Shown here piece after piece: positions 54,616 to 63,893 of a stretch of 64,000 nucleotides of DNA. The DNA is taken from contig NZ_BCQT01000016.1 in the NCBI RefSeq assembly GCF_001552215.1, forward strand, positions 62,001 to 126,000. The letters run 5' to 3'. Numbering within the stretch: position 1 is the first letter of the stretch; each line of letters begins with the position of its first letter. The notes below the pieces were generated by a model. It made no database searches, had not been told where the DNA came from, and saw only the letters and a list, made by a program, of their open reading frames with translations. Source of the DNA: Actinomadura macra NBRC 14102. GTDB taxonomy: Bacteria; Actinomycetota; Actinomycetes; Streptosporangiales; Streptosporangiaceae. Made by a program: the position numbers and the translations under genes.

Positions 54616-55572
54616 TCAGCTGGTGGGGGCCGGGCCGCCGCGCACGCGCCGCACGAGGTCGATGGCGGTCTCCGGCCACCGGACGTGATCGAACGCGAAA
54701 CCCGCCTCCAGCAGGCGGCCGGGGACGACCCGGCGGCTCTTCAGCAGAAGCTCGGTGTCCGAGCGCATCGCCAAGGCCCCGAGTTCTGCCATCCACCTCG
54801 TTGCGGGCAACCCCACCGGGACACCCCACGCCCCGCGCAGTGCCCGCATGAACTCACGGTGGGGCAAAGGAGATGGAGCGGTGAGGTTCACCGGCCCGGC
54901 GAGGTCGTCCCGCTCGACCAGAAACTCGACGGCGCGAACGAAGTCGCGGTCATGGATCCACGACACGAACTGGGCACCTCCGGCGACGGGACCGCCGAGG
55001 CCGAGCCTGGCCAGCCGCAGCAGGACATCGAAGACTCCGCCGCGATCGGGACTCATCACCATGGCCGAGCGTAGGGCGATCTTGCGGGTGGACGGCGTCT
55101 CGGCTTGTTCCTGCGCCCGCTCCCACGCTTTGGCGATCTCAACGCTGTAGGCCCAGTAGCCCGGAACACCGGGTTCATTCCCGCCGATCACACCGGTCGC
55201 CTCGTCGTTGGGCGCGTCGAAGCGATGGGCGTAGATGGTGGCGGTACTCATCTGCAACCAGACCCGGGGAGGCCGCGCGGCGGCTGCGATCGCCTCCCCC
55301 ACCACCCGGGCGGAGCGGACACGCGAATCCATCATCGCCCGCAGGTTGGCCGGTGTGTAGCGACAGCTGACGCTGCGTCCGGCCAGGTTGATAACGACGT
55401 CTCCGCCGTTGATCGCCTCGGTCCAGGAACCGAGGGTCTCGCCGTCCCAGCGGATCTCGCGGTCGCGTACCGGCGTTCGGGTCAGGACCACCACGTCATG
55501 CCCCGCGGCGGTCAGGGCACGGTCCAGGATCGTGCCCACCTGTCCGGTTCCCCCAGGAATCACTATCTTCAT
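54616..55572 (-). CDS. TIGR01777-family epimerase (SDR39U1-like)
   Basis: 318 residues. NAD(P)-binding GGTGQVGTIL near the N-terminus, VINLAGRSV, and the DUF1731 C-terminal domain with LLLKSRRVVPGRLLEAGF. Cytosolic SDR whose substrate is not established for the family. Solitary gene, convergent with the preceding peptidase gene across about 50 bp. Confidence 0.9.
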   Translation of the reverse strand: MKIVIPGGTGQVGTILDRALTAAGHDVVVLTRTPVRDREIRWDGETLGSWTEAINGGDVVINLAGRSVSCRYTPANLRAMMDSRVRSARVVGEAIAAAARPPRVWLQMSTATIYAHRFDAPNDEATGVIGGNEPGVPGYWAYSVEIAKAWERAQEQAETPSTRKIALRSAMVMSPDRGGVFDVLLRLARLGLGGPVAGGAQFVSWIHDRDFVRAVEFLVERDDLAGPVNLTAPSPLPHREFMRALRGAWGVPVGLPATRWMAELGALAMRSDTELLLKSRRVVPGRLLEAGFAFDHVRWPETAIDLVRRVRGGPAPTS

Positions 55573-55684
55573 CGGCCCGCCCTTCGCCGCCTGCCGCGAG
55601 CCTAACGCACTCCTTGAACACGTTCAAAACCGAGGTGCCGTCCATGCTCGCCTCAGGTCGACGCCATCCGGGATCGCGACGCAC

Positions 55685-57304
55685 CTAGCAGCGCCCATCC
55701 CAGCTACCGGGCGGGACGTACTTCCATGAGTTCTTGCCCCTGTCCCTGGAGAGTTCGAAGATCGTTACCGGGGCGAACTGCGATGTGCCGTCGAAAATGT
55801 TCCCATTGGATTGGAAGGTGTACGCCCTGTTGATGGTGAGGCCGTTCTCATAGATCATGTCCGCTGATCGGTTGAGGTGACGGATTCTGTCGACGATCGC
55901 GGAACGGAACGCCGCCTTATCGTTGAATGGGTCCCATGACGTCACCGGCGCCCGTTTGGGGCTTTCGCCTTCAAGGACCGAACGGACCGCCTTGATGAGG
56001 ATCCGTGCAGCGTCGTAGCCCACGGCGCTGTACGAAGTCGGCTCTTCCCCGGGATAGCTGTTACGATAACGATCCGCGACCGCCGCATTGATGTGACCCA
56101 GATTGGGATTGTTGAAGCACATCGGAGCGATGGCGTATGCCTTGATGGTTCCGTGCTGGAAAGTCCCACTGAAACCCTGGTTCATGATGGCCGCCGGGCC
56201 GACGAAGATGGTGTCGGCCCAAGCCTGATATCCCTTCTGCTTCTGCAGTGTTTGAACAGCGTCGTACAGAGAGATGGGCTCAGAACCGGTTCCGGCATAG
56301 AGCACGAAGTCCGGTACTTCGCCGCGTATCCTGGTCTTGAGATCCAGGATCACGTTGCTCGACAGGGTCAGGAACGGAGGTTCCTCTCCGGCCAACTCCT
56401 TCCAGGCTTTGATGAACTGCGCTGCGAAGTTGTCACCGAAGACGCTCTGCTGATCCTTGGCGATCACGACACGGGCGTTCGGGTTCTGCTGATACAGGAA
56501 CATCGCCAAGGCTCTTTGGCGAACACTGTCGACCGTCACCAGGCGGAAGAAGGAACCCTCCCCCGGGCGCTGGAGGAGATCATCCGCGTTGCAGGACTCG
56601 CTGGCGGCAGACTTGTCGGTCAGGCAATCCGCCGTGTTCGCCGGGCTGATGAGCGGCACTCGCGCCCTGTTCGTGGTACGCATCTCGTTCACCGCGACAC
56701 CGCTGTTGAACGGGCCGATGATCCCGGCCAACCTGGCGTCGTCCACGATCTCGGACAGGTGCACCTTCTTGCGTCCCCCGTCTTCACAGCCGTCGGGCGA
56801 CACCAGCTTGACCAATCTCGATTCGCCGGAATCATCGAAAGCCACGATCTGCAGGTTGAACCGACCTATCTTGTTATCTAGAACCTCTTCCTCAAGAGCC
56901 AGGTTGATCATCCTGCAGATGGCGAGCGCGTCCTGCTTGTCGCGTCCGAGGAAGGGAAGACTGAAGCCTATTTTGATGACCGGCTGCCGGCTCGCCAACA
57001 CCACCAGGCATGTCAGGATGAGGGCACTGGCGATCACGGTGACAAAAAGGACGCTCTGCATGAGCCGCTGCAAGAAGACTCCCCGGGGAAAGCCGGGCTG
57101 ACTACCAGGAGCCGGAAACACCTCAAGCAGAATGGGAATGATCGCCGCGACGAGGCCGGCGAAGGTAATCACCAGAACGACGTCGTTGACGATGTCCGGG
57201 CGTTCGAGGTGGTTGGCGGCCAGCCCGATCACGGCGCCGGCAAGAGTCACCAAACAGGCGGCGACCAGATAGATCTTGCCGGTCTTGCTCAGTCTTCTTC
57301 CCAT
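55685..57304 (-). CDS. Membrane-anchored periplasmic-binding-fold protein (branched-chain amino-acid receptor type)
   Basis: 539 residues. Three N-terminal membrane helices (about 10-30, 40-62 and 82-105) tether an extracellular type-I substrate-binding domain (about 110-520; IIGPFNSGVAVNEMR, VVIAKDQQSVFGDNFA, YSAVGYDAARILIKAV). No permease, ATPase or kinase is encoded nearby. Base composition is clearly lower in GC than its neighbours, suggesting a different origin. It may be a sensor rather than a transport component. Six cysteines in the domain could form disulfides. Confidence 0.83.
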   Translation of the reverse strand: MGRRLSKTGKIYLVAACLVTLAGAVIGLAANHLERPDIVNDVVLVITFAGLVAAIIPILLEVFPAPGSQPGFPRGVFLQRLMQSVLFVTVIASALILTCLVVLASRQPVIKIGFSLPFLGRDKQDALAICRMINLALEEEVLDNKIGRFNLQIVAFDDSGESRLVKLVSPDGCEDGGRKKVHLSEIVDDARLAGIIGPFNSGVAVNEMRTTNRARVPLISPANTADCLTDKSAASESCNADDLLQRPGEGSFFRLVTVDSVRQRALAMFLYQQNPNARVVIAKDQQSVFGDNFAAQFIKAWKELAGEEPPFLTLSSNVILDLKTRIRGEVPDFVLYAGTGSEPISLYDAVQTLQKQKGYQAWADTIFVGPAAIMNQGFSGTFQHGTIKAYAIAPMCFNNPNLGHINAAVADRYRNSYPGEEPTSYSAVGYDAARILIKAVRSVLEGESPKRAPVTSWDPFNDKAAFRSAIVDRIRHLNRSADMIYENGLTINRAYTFQSNGNIFDGTSQFAPVTIFELSRDRGKNSWKYVPPGSWDGRC

Positions 57305-57998
57305 TGATAGCTCTCGCAGTTGGGTGCATGTTCCGGGGCGATGATCGACTTTCTCGGTTCCACGGGGACTGAGCTCGATGCTTTCAAGTCCAGACCCGAT
57401 TTTCCGGATCTCGCCGGCCTTGGCCGGAGGCGGTCACTCGCCGCTTATCCCCGGTTACAAGGCTACGGTCAATCGCGACTGCGAAATTGATGCACCCCGC
57501 GTCGAACTGCCACGAGGACCGCGCGGCACCGCAGGAGACTGCGATTGTGGCCGTTGTGGGAGCGAACGCCACAGGCAGCACGGCTCGAACTCCGCCGCTG
57601 CACGCCGGCCGGGGCGAACGGCGCCGTCCGGGTGGCTATCTCCGGAGCGTGGCCACCCTTGGTCGGAGAACCACCTCCGGCCACCGAAACGCCGCACGGT
57701 CACATCACGCGATCACGACAAGACACGCTCCAGACGCGGGTACCCGCACGCGTGTCGTCTGCCTTGAGGAGCTGGGCCCGGACGGGCCCGCCGCGCGCAG
57801 CGCGGACGCCTCCATGCTGGTCACCGCGCTGCTAGATGGCCAGAACGCTACCGCTGAAGCTCCACCCGGTTTTGCCCGCTGGTCCGGTCCCGGACGTCAC
57901 CACCACGCTCATCAGTGAACCAAGATCGTTTCTTGCAGGGTTCCCTCGTGGAACGCACTATGGGCCCGCTAGCCTGGAATGCTGGATAATCCGCTTTT
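57305..57998. other. Intergenic region without a convincing gene
   Basis: 694 bp between divergent genes. Several overlapping frames are open on both strands but none has a consistent codon pattern, ribosome-binding site or recognisable motif. GATAAT at 57985-57990 fits a -10 element for a leaderless transcript of the methyltransferase gene, whose ATG is at 57999. Confidence 0.4.
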
Positions 57999-58871
57999 AT
58001 GGACGCTCAGGAGTGCGCCGTGGCCGCAGCCGAGGACATCCCGACCGAGATCCATCACGACGTGCCCACGTCCGCACGCATCTACGGGTGGGCTCTTGGC
58101 GGCAAGGACAACTACGAGGCCGACCGGCAGTTCATGCTGCAGAACCTGCCGGAGTTCCCCGAGTTCATCGACCTCGCCCGGCAGAACCGGCTGTTCCTGT
58201 ACCGGGCCGTCCGATACCTGGCGCAGGAGGTCGGTATCCAGCAGTTCCTCGACATGGGGTGCGGGCTGCCGACCAATGACAACGTGCACCAGGTCGCGCA
58301 GAGTTTCGTCCCCGACGCTCGCGTCGTCTACATCGACTTCGACCCGATCGTGCTCGTGCACGCCCGCGCGCTGCTGGCCGACGACGACTCCACCGCCGTG
58401 ATCACCGCTGACATGTGCGATCAGGAGGCCATCCTCGCCCATCCGGACGTGAAACGCCTTATCGACTTCAGTGAGCCGCTCGCCGTGCTGTTCCTGTCCG
58501 TCGGCCACCACCTGCTCGACGCCGACAACCCGCGCCGCGTCCTGCGCACCGCCATCGACCGCGCCGTCCCTGGCAGCCATCTGGCGTTCACGCAGATCGT
58601 CTGCTCCGACCGCGAGCGCGCCGCCGAGATCGACGCCCGCTCGAACGGCGCCGGCCTTCGCTGGCGAACCCGCGACCGCGCCGAGACCGACGCGCTCCTC
58701 CCGCAGGGGCTGGAGGCCGTCGAACCGGGCCTGGTCGACATCGTCAACTGGCGTCCCGACCCGGCGCAGCCGCCGCTCGCGCCCGTCCCCGCAGAACTGC
58801 GGCCGTATGCGGGCGCGTCGGAAGTGGGACACGACCTCACCGAGTACGGCGGCGTCCTGCGCAAGCCTTAG
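57999..58871 (+). CDS. S-adenosylmethionine-dependent methyltransferase (DUF574 family)
   Basis: 290 residues. Typical opening SARIYGWALGGKDNYEADR (about 26-44), SAM-binding FLDMGCGLPTNDNVH (about 85-99) and VYIDFDPIVL. DUF574 proteins are abundant in actinomycetes; their substrates are unknown. Probably leaderless, with GATAAT 9-14 bases upstream of the ATG. Confidence 0.9.
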   Translation: MDAQECAVAAAEDIPTEIHHDVPTSARIYGWALGGKDNYEADRQFMLQNLPEFPEFIDLARQNRLFLYRAVRYLAQEVGIQQFLDMGCGLPTNDNVHQVAQSFVPDARVVYIDFDPIVLVHARALLADDDSTAVITADMCDQEAILAHPDVKRLIDFSEPLAVLFLSVGHHLLDADNPRRVLRTAIDRAVPGSHLAFTQIVCSDRERAAEIDARSNGAGLRWRTRDRAETDALLPQGLEAVEPGLVDIVNWRPDPAQPPLAPVPAELRPYAGASEVGHDLTEYGGVLRKP

Positions 58872-59085
58872 CTGGCGTGGTGTCGAGCGCAGCATCAAAC
58901 GGCCACCGCGCGGTACCGACCAGATCGCCCAGTCAGACAGGGGCGGCGCCCGGCCCGGCAGATCCCAGACCGGCCGCCATGGCAGTGCCGCGGCGGGGTG
59001 GGCGATCAACTCAACCTTGATCTGCACCGCACAAGCCGCCCCCCGCACAAGCCAGCAGGCGCCGGACGTTGTTGCCACATCGATG

Positions 59086-60090
59086 TCAGCGGCCACCACT
59101 GCCGGACGGGACCCGTGCGCGGCCAGTTCGTCCAGCATCTTGATCGCCAGCCGCCTGCTCGGGTCGGAAGGCGAGGGGCCAGCGAGGGCGGCGGGAGAGG
59201 GAGACCAGCCGGGCGGCGATTGTGTCCATGGTGGCATCGTCTGGATTCCAGCCTCGTCTCAGGAGTGCGGTCAGCAGGGCTTCGAGGTAGGGGACCGGGC
59301 GAGATAGGAGATCTTTGGTAACAGGGATGATCTCCCACTCCTGCCGTTTTCGAAGCCACTCGCGGCGGCGGTGGTCGTGGGCCCGCGCCTGCGGGCCGGT
59401 GTGGTGGCGTTCACCGTCGTACTCCATTCCGACGCGGAACCTCGGATAGCCGAGGTCCACGTAGAGATAGTGGCCGTAGGGGCCTATCACCGGGACCTGG
59501 GTGTGGGGGCGCGGGAAGCCCGCGTTGACCACCGCCATCCGCGTCCAGCTTTCACCGGGCGAGGCGGCGCCGCGGTCCCCGAGTCGGATGATCTCCCGCA
59601 ATCGCCTGTTGCCCCGGTATCCGGGTAAGAATCGCGCCATCGTGGTGAGCTCTTCGGCGTTCACGCCGCGCCGGAGGAACTGATCGAGGGCGGCGACCGC
59701 TTCCGTGCGCGGCAGCCAACGGGCGCAGTCCAGCGCGGTGCGCGGCACGGACGTGATGCGCACATCGTGTTCATCCCGGACGTGCTCGGCTGAGAGTTCG
59801 ACGGTGTCGGCGGTGATCGCGGGAGGGTCGGGAGCACTCTCGACCGGACCTGGAGTGATGAGCTCGACGTTCCAGTCGGACTCGTTCACTCCGGGCGGTA
59901 GGACGTCGAGCCCCCAGATCCATGCGGCGGTGCGACGGCCGACGACGACGTCCGCCGGAAGGATCCGGCTGAGTGCCGCTGCGCGTGCTCTGAGCGATGA
60001 CCCCGTGGCCGGGGTGAAGTAGATCCCCGGGCCGGTGGGGACGACGGAACCGCTGGGGCCTCGCTGCCAGGTGATGCTGAAATCGTTCAT
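59086..60090 (-). CDS. AbiEi/DUF559-like protein with endonuclease-type C-terminal domain
   Basis: 334 residues. The N-terminal part (about 30-140; VVGRRTAAWIWGLDVLPP, then TSVPRTALDCARWLP) resembles AbiEi-type antitoxin-like domains common in actinobacteria. The C-terminal part has YLYVDLGYPRFRVGMEYDGERHH (a PD-D/ExK-like, Vsr/DUF559 core; about 210-232). No toxin partner adjoins it, so it is a solitary family member of unknown role. Its last 40 residues are low-complexity. Confidence 0.8.
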   Translation of the reverse strand: MNDFSITWQRGPSGSVVPTGPGIYFTPATGSSLRARAAALSRILPADVVVGRRTAAWIWGLDVLPPGVNESDWNVELITPGPVESAPDPPAITADTVELSAEHVRDEHDVRITSVPRTALDCARWLPRTEAVAALDQFLRRGVNAEELTTMARFLPGYRGNRRLREIIRLGDRGAASPGESWTRMAVVNAGFPRPHTQVPVIGPYGHYLYVDLGYPRFRVGMEYDGERHHTGPQARAHDHRRREWLRKRQEWEIIPVTKDLLSRPVPYLEALLTALLRRGWNPDDATMDTIAARLVSLSRRPRWPLAFRPEQAAGDQDAGRTGRARVPSGSGGR

Positions 60091-60209
60091 GGCATTGATG
60101 GTGCTGCCCGGGCTTGGCCTTGGGGAGGGGGTGCGGGAAATGTGGATAACTTACGGTCGCTGGAGCGAGTAAGATCATCCTGATTGTGCCGGCAAATATT
60201 CCATTTCTA

Positions 60210-61040
60210 TCAGCATTGGTAGGGGGTTGCGGCAATCGCGGCTGATGTCCAGGCGCCGATGCGTTCGATCAGGGCCGGTGACGCCGCCACTTCCGCGTGC
60301 CCGAATCCCGGCTCGACCCAGAGTTCGCGGGGGTCGCGCGCCGCCTCGTGCAATTGCCGTCCGTGCTCAAGTGGGAAGAACGGGTCCGCGTCACCGTGGA
60401 CGATCAGGAGCGGCGCGGGCGCTATCCGTCCGACGACCTCGAATGGCGCTGCGGGGATCGGATCCCATCCTTCCGGCGCGACTCGTGTGCCTCGTGCCAG
60501 ACGTACCGCCAAGCGTCCCACGGGCCTTTCGATCACCCAGTGCACACGCCGCATCGGAACTGTCCCGCGGTAGTACCAGCGGGCAGGGGCACTGACGGAG
60601 ACGACCGCATCGACGCCACCGTGCAGGGCCGCGTGCCGGACGGCGGCGGCCCCGCCCATGGAGAATCCCGTGACGGCGATCCGTTCGTAGCCGCGCCGAC
60701 GCGCGGCGGCGACCGCGGCCTCGATGTCGAGGACTTCGCGGTCGCCGACCGTCGAACGTCCCCCCGACCTTCCGTGACCGCGGAAATCGAGGCCGACGAC
60801 GCCGCCGTACCGGTTGAGGACGTTGGCGATCCGCCGGAGCACCGGTTGCCGCCACGAGCAGGTGAACCCATGGGCGAGGACGAAGCACAGGTCGCCGGCG
60901 CCTTCGAGGTGCCCTGCGTCGATTCGGACGTCGTCGGTGGTGTACAGGGTGAGCGGCTCCGGAGTCTGCACGCCTTCAATGATGGTCCATCGTCTGACCT
61001 GGAGAACGGGCCCATCGGTCTGTTTCGCATACGTGGGCAC
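60210..61040 (-). CDS. Alpha/beta-hydrolase (serine aminopeptidase/lysophospholipase-like)
   Basis: 276 residues. Nucleophile in VTGFSMGGAAA (about 119-129), oxyanion block LAHGFTCSW, acid in VHGDADPFFP and histidine in GFGHAEV. Cytosolic. The GTG at 61040 follows AGGGTGACAACGA, six bases after the preceding acetyltransferase stop, so the two are probably co-transcribed. Substrate unknown. Confidence 0.87.
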   Translation of the reverse strand: MPTYAKQTDGPVLQVRRWTIIEGVQTPEPLTLYTTDDVRIDAGHLEGAGDLCFVLAHGFTCSWRQPVLRRIANVLNRYGGVVGLDFRGHGRSGGRSTVGDREVLDIEAAVAAARRRGYERIAVTGFSMGGAAAVRHAALHGGVDAVVSVSAPARWYYRGTVPMRRVHWVIERPVGRLAVRLARGTRVAPEGWDPIPAAPFEVVGRIAPAPLLIVHGDADPFFPLEHGRQLHEAARDPRELWVEPGFGHAEVAASPALIERIGAWTSAAIAATPYQC

Positions 61041-61046
61041 TCGTTG

Positions 61047-61829
61047 TCACCCTGCGGCGCGATAGTGGTAGCCGCAGAACTCCTTGAACCCGGTCCGTTC
61101 GTAGAGGCGGAGCGCTACGGGGTTGTCACGCTCCACCTGGAGGTACAAACGGCCGGTTCCGTGCGCGCCGGCCCAGTGGGCAAGCGCGGCGAGCAAACCG
61201 CGGGCAGCACCCTTCCCGCGTGCTCTGGGGAGGGTGGCCATGCCGAACACCCCGGCCCAGCCCGTGTCGGCCACCGCGCGGCCCACCGCGACGACGTCGT
61301 TCTCGATCATCGCGCTGGCGTACGTACACGGCTGTTCGATTCGGTCCAGCATCTTCCGCTCGGCGCGAGGGTCCCCGCCATCACCGTGCACGGCGTGCCG
61401 CACCGCGAGCCATGGCCGGGTGGGACGCTCGTCCAAGCGGATCCGCAGCGCCCCGTGCGGCGTCCGATCCAGGACACGGCCGGTGGACGCGACCTGCAAC
61501 GACATCAAGCTCTCGCGCCGGTACCCGCGCTTCGCCAGAAGCGCGTCGAGCCCGTCTGGACACGCCGGCGGGCAGATCTGGAAGCGCACGACTGTGCCGT
61601 GACCGGCGTAGAACCTCTCGGCCTGGGCGACTCTGCGCAGCAGTTCGTCCGCGCCTGCGTGGCCGTGCGGCAGTACCGTCCCCGCCCACCAGGCGCAACT
61701 GGGTGCCCGGCGCAGCCACCATCCTTCGGCCTCCTCAACATGGTCCGCGGGAAGGGCACGCGCCGCTCGTTCGAGCAGGCCCCTCACCATTTCCGGGTTG
61801 TCCACCAGTGAGGACACGTTTACACCCAC
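61047..61829 (-). CDS. GNAT-family N-acetyltransferase
   Basis: 260 residues. The C-terminal acetyl-CoA site is MATLPRARGKGAARGLL; LYLQVERDNPVALRLYERTGF is the other conserved block. I prefer the GTG at 61829, spaced five bases from GGAG; in-frame GTG at 61817 or TTG at 61850 are alternatives. It is followed six bases later by the alpha/beta-hydrolase. Substrate unknown. Confidence 0.82.
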   Translation of the reverse strand: MGVNVSSLVDNPEMVRGLLERAARALPADHVEEAEGWWLRRAPSCAWWAGTVLPHGHAGADELLRRVAQAERFYAGHGTVVRFQICPPACPDGLDALLAKRGYRRESLMSLQVASTGRVLDRTPHGALRIRLDERPTRPWLAVRHAVHGDGGDPRAERKMLDRIEQPCTYASAMIENDVVAVGRAVADTGWAGVFGMATLPRARGKGAARGLLAALAHWAGAHGTGRLYLQVERDNPVALRLYERTGFKEFCGYHYRAAG

Positions 61830-61917
61830 ACCTTCTCCAAGAACCGACAAACATCCGAATAGCTACGAGTCTGGCGTATCAGAGAAAGCACCTCTTGCAG
61901 TGCCAATGGAGTTCGCA

Positions 61918-62206
61918 GTGCCCGGGGCGGTTCGAGACGTTACCGAGGGGTTGGTCAGGGCTTGGCATAGGACGGAGCCTGAACAGTGTGGTTGCTGGGT
62001 AGATAGATCAACGTGTCGAAGGGGTTGGTTGTTCGACGGGCCCGAGCGTCAGGCTCGCTGGTATGGGCAGCGAAGATCGCGCGCTTCGGGTGAAGACCCG
62101 GAAAGAGTCCCCCGCTGAGACACTCCAGGGCGGGCGGAAGGTCGAAGCCTGTGCGGATGAGGAAGTCCGCGTCGCCGACAAGGTCCGGGGGCGGCAGAAG
62201 CCCCCG
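61918..62206 (+). ncRNA. Candidate structured RNA region
   Basis: A series of short perfect hairpins: TCAGGGCT/AGCCTGA (61955-61962, 61976-61982), GTCGAA/TTCGAC (62015-62020, 62032-62037), CGAGC/GCTCG (62043-62047, 62053-62057), CGGGT/ACCCG (62087-62091, 62096-62100) and CGGGGGC/GCCCCCG (62186-62192, 62200-62206). It begins GTGCCC, which loosely recalls a group II intron 5' end, but no reverse transcriptase or domain V is visible. It overlaps the first part of the following hypothetical frame. Assignment is tentative. Confidence 0.3.
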
Positions 62207-62692
62207 AGTCTCAACAAGAGCCCGAAGAGCTCACCGCGGGGCAAGGACCGGGGGCAGGGCACCGGTGTCAAGGCAACCAAACCGAAGGCAGGACGAAAAT
62301 CACGCGCGGTAGTCGAAGCCGGCGTTGATCCGATGGTCGCGGACGAGCGTTCCGCACCGAGTGGCGGCGCCCGACGCAAGGGGCGTTCCCGCAGCAAAGG
62401 CGACGGGGCGCCTCGCGCGACCGAGGAGGCCGCGGGGGATCCCGTCGATGGTCGCGGTGGGGCCGAGCGACGGTACGCGGGCCGGGTTCGCCGGGGATGC
62501 GGAGCGTACGCGCGGGAGGCCATGATCTCCTCTGCGCGGGCTCATGAGCGGGCGGCCGTGCTGCTGGAACGGATGGCGGACGCCGATCCGGAGGAGGCCG
62601 AGGCGCACGTGCAGTCGGCCGCGCGGCAGCGGCGATGGGCGGCGAACGACCGTGAGCTGGCCGAGGAGTACGCGCCGGTCGAGTCCGGCTGA
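62063..62692 (+). CDS. Hypothetical basic protein, start uncertain
   Basis: If started at 62063 it has 209 residues: a Lys/Arg/Ser-rich disordered N-terminal part (VKTRKESP, KPPSLNKSPKSSPRG) and a helical charged C-terminus (ARAHERAAVLLERMADADPEEAEA, about 160-183). The ATG at 62063 lacks a ribosome-binding site, and the first 50 codons lie in the hairpin-rich stretch. An ATG at 62521-62523, just after GGGAGG, may be the true start of a smaller helical protein. No family recognised. Confidence 0.4.
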   Translation: MGSEDRALRVKTRKESPAETLQGGRKVEACADEEVRVADKVRGRQKPPSLNKSPKSSPRGKDRGQGTGVKATKPKAGRKSRAVVEAGVDPMVADERSAPSGGARRKGRSRSKGDGAPRATEEAAGDPVDGRGGAERRYAGRVRRGCGAYAREAMISSARAHERAAVLLERMADADPEEAEAHVQSAARQRRWAANDRELAEEYAPVESG

Positions 62693-62757
62693 GGTGTTTG
62701 TCCTCGGGCGGGCGGCGGTGCAAGGTGTTGACGACGTCCAAAATGAGGAGCAGCGCC

Positions 62758-63396
62758 GTGGATCCGGAGACCTTGAGTACGACCCGCCGTTCGTTGCACG
62801 GGGTGGCAGAGCTGGTCCTCGCCGGACCCCAGTACCGGCAAAGCGGGACGATCCGGCTACGGATCGTCCCGGATGGCTTCGGGACGGTCGAGGCACCGGA
62901 GCTCCGGGTGAACGTGACGGAACTCGTGGCAGGTGACCGGACGGTGCCACTGAACGGTGCGACGTGCCGGGAGCTCGCAACGGCGACAGGCGGCGAAGCA
63001 GAAGCGGCGGACGTCTACGCGGAGAGCAGCGGGGTCGGGCCGGACGACACGCTGGCTGTGGACGCGGGTGCCGCGGCGTACATCCTGGAGTCCTTCGGAC
63101 GGGGGCAGGACGCGTTGATCCGGTTCATGCCGGACGTGACGCCCGTGCTGTGGCCCGAACACTTCGACCTGGGAATCACCGTGGACGAGGTCAACTACGG
63201 CGTGTCGGCAGGCGATAGCTACCTCGGCGAGCCGTACGCGTATGCCGGTCCGTGGGAGGCGAGGCAGGGCGCGTTCTGGAACACCTCGTTCGGGGCGGCG
63301 CATCCCCTGCGGCTCTTGCCGGGCGACACGGGATTGCACGACTTCTTCGCGGAGGCGAGGGAACGGGCGGCGCAGGACCCCGTCCGGCGTTCCTGA
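62758..63396 (+). CDS. Conserved hypothetical protein
   Basis: 212 residues from the GTG at 62758, seven bases after GAGGAG; the longer frame to 62698 is not supported. Segments such as GVAELVLAGPQYRQSGTIRL and VNVTELVAGDRTVPL suggest a beta-rich N-terminal half, with YILESFGRGQDALIRFMPDV later. No signal, membrane segment or catalytic motif recognised. Function unknown. Confidence 0.7.
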   Translation: MDPETLSTTRRSLHGVAELVLAGPQYRQSGTIRLRIVPDGFGTVEAPELRVNVTELVAGDRTVPLNGATCRELATATGGEAEAADVYAESSGVGPDDTLAVDAGAAAYILESFGRGQDALIRFMPDVTPVLWPEHFDLGITVDEVNYGVSAGDSYLGEPYAYAGPWEARQGAFWNTSFGAAHPLRLLPGDTGLHDFFAEARERAAQDPVRRS

Positions 63397-63515
63397 TCAC
63401 GCTCGCGCAAGGATCGAACGGGGCGGGCAAGGACGGCTCTCGGATCGTTGGTCCGCTGCTCATCCGTGTCATGCCTGGCGCCGACGCGCGTGGGGACGCG
63501 GGGTCGCCGCCCGGA

Positions 63516-63893
63516 TCAGGGTGAGATCAGTTCGTAGAGGTTGCCGCTGGAGTCGGAGAAGAACAGGCCCCGCCCGCCGAGCGGGTGACCGGTGTCGACC
63601 CGGCCGTTGTCGGGGTGGGCCGGGTCGTCGCCGTAGGGGATCTCCCGGCTCTGCAGGCGGTCGACGACCGTGTCGAAGGTCGCCGCGTCCACGTCGAAGG
63701 CCAGGTGGTGGCCCTGCGGGAAGGCGACCGTCATGAAGTCGAGGGTGAGCGCGTCGTTCACCCTGATCGGGATGAAGTGGCGCGCGTGGGGGTGTGGGCC
63801 CGTGCAGGCGAGGCCCATGACGCCCGCGAAGAACCGGGCGGCCTCGTCGTTGTCGGCGGCGGTCACGATCGTGTGGTTCAAGGTGATCGTCAT
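63516..63893 (-). CDS. VOC-family (glyoxalase/dioxygenase-fold) protein
   Basis: 125 residues. LNHTIVTAADNDEAARFFAGVMG at the N-terminus and GRGLFFSDSSGNLYELI at the C-terminus are VOC hallmarks. Metal-type residues H7, H59 and E122 are visible. Start ATG overlaps the stop of the upstream gene (ATGA). Substrate unknown. Confidence 0.88.
   Translation of the reverse strand: MTITLNHTIVTAADNDEAARFFAGVMGLACTGPHPHARHFIPIRVNDALTLDFMTVAFPQGHHLAFDVDAATFDTVVDRLQSREIPYGDDPAHPDNGRVDTGHPLGGRGLFFSDSSGNLYELISP

Noticed and set aside
58872-59085. Gene fragment between the methyltransferase and the AbiEi/DUF559-like gene
   Set aside because: A minus-strand frame reads sensibly for about 50 residues (LAIKMLDELAAHG) but has no start signal, no family match and mostly lies at the end of the neighbouring gene.
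62063-62692. Group II intron with its own maturase
   Set aside because: Only the 5' hairpins are suggestive. No reverse transcriptase, domain V or intron 3' end is visible, so only a structured-RNA candidate is reported.
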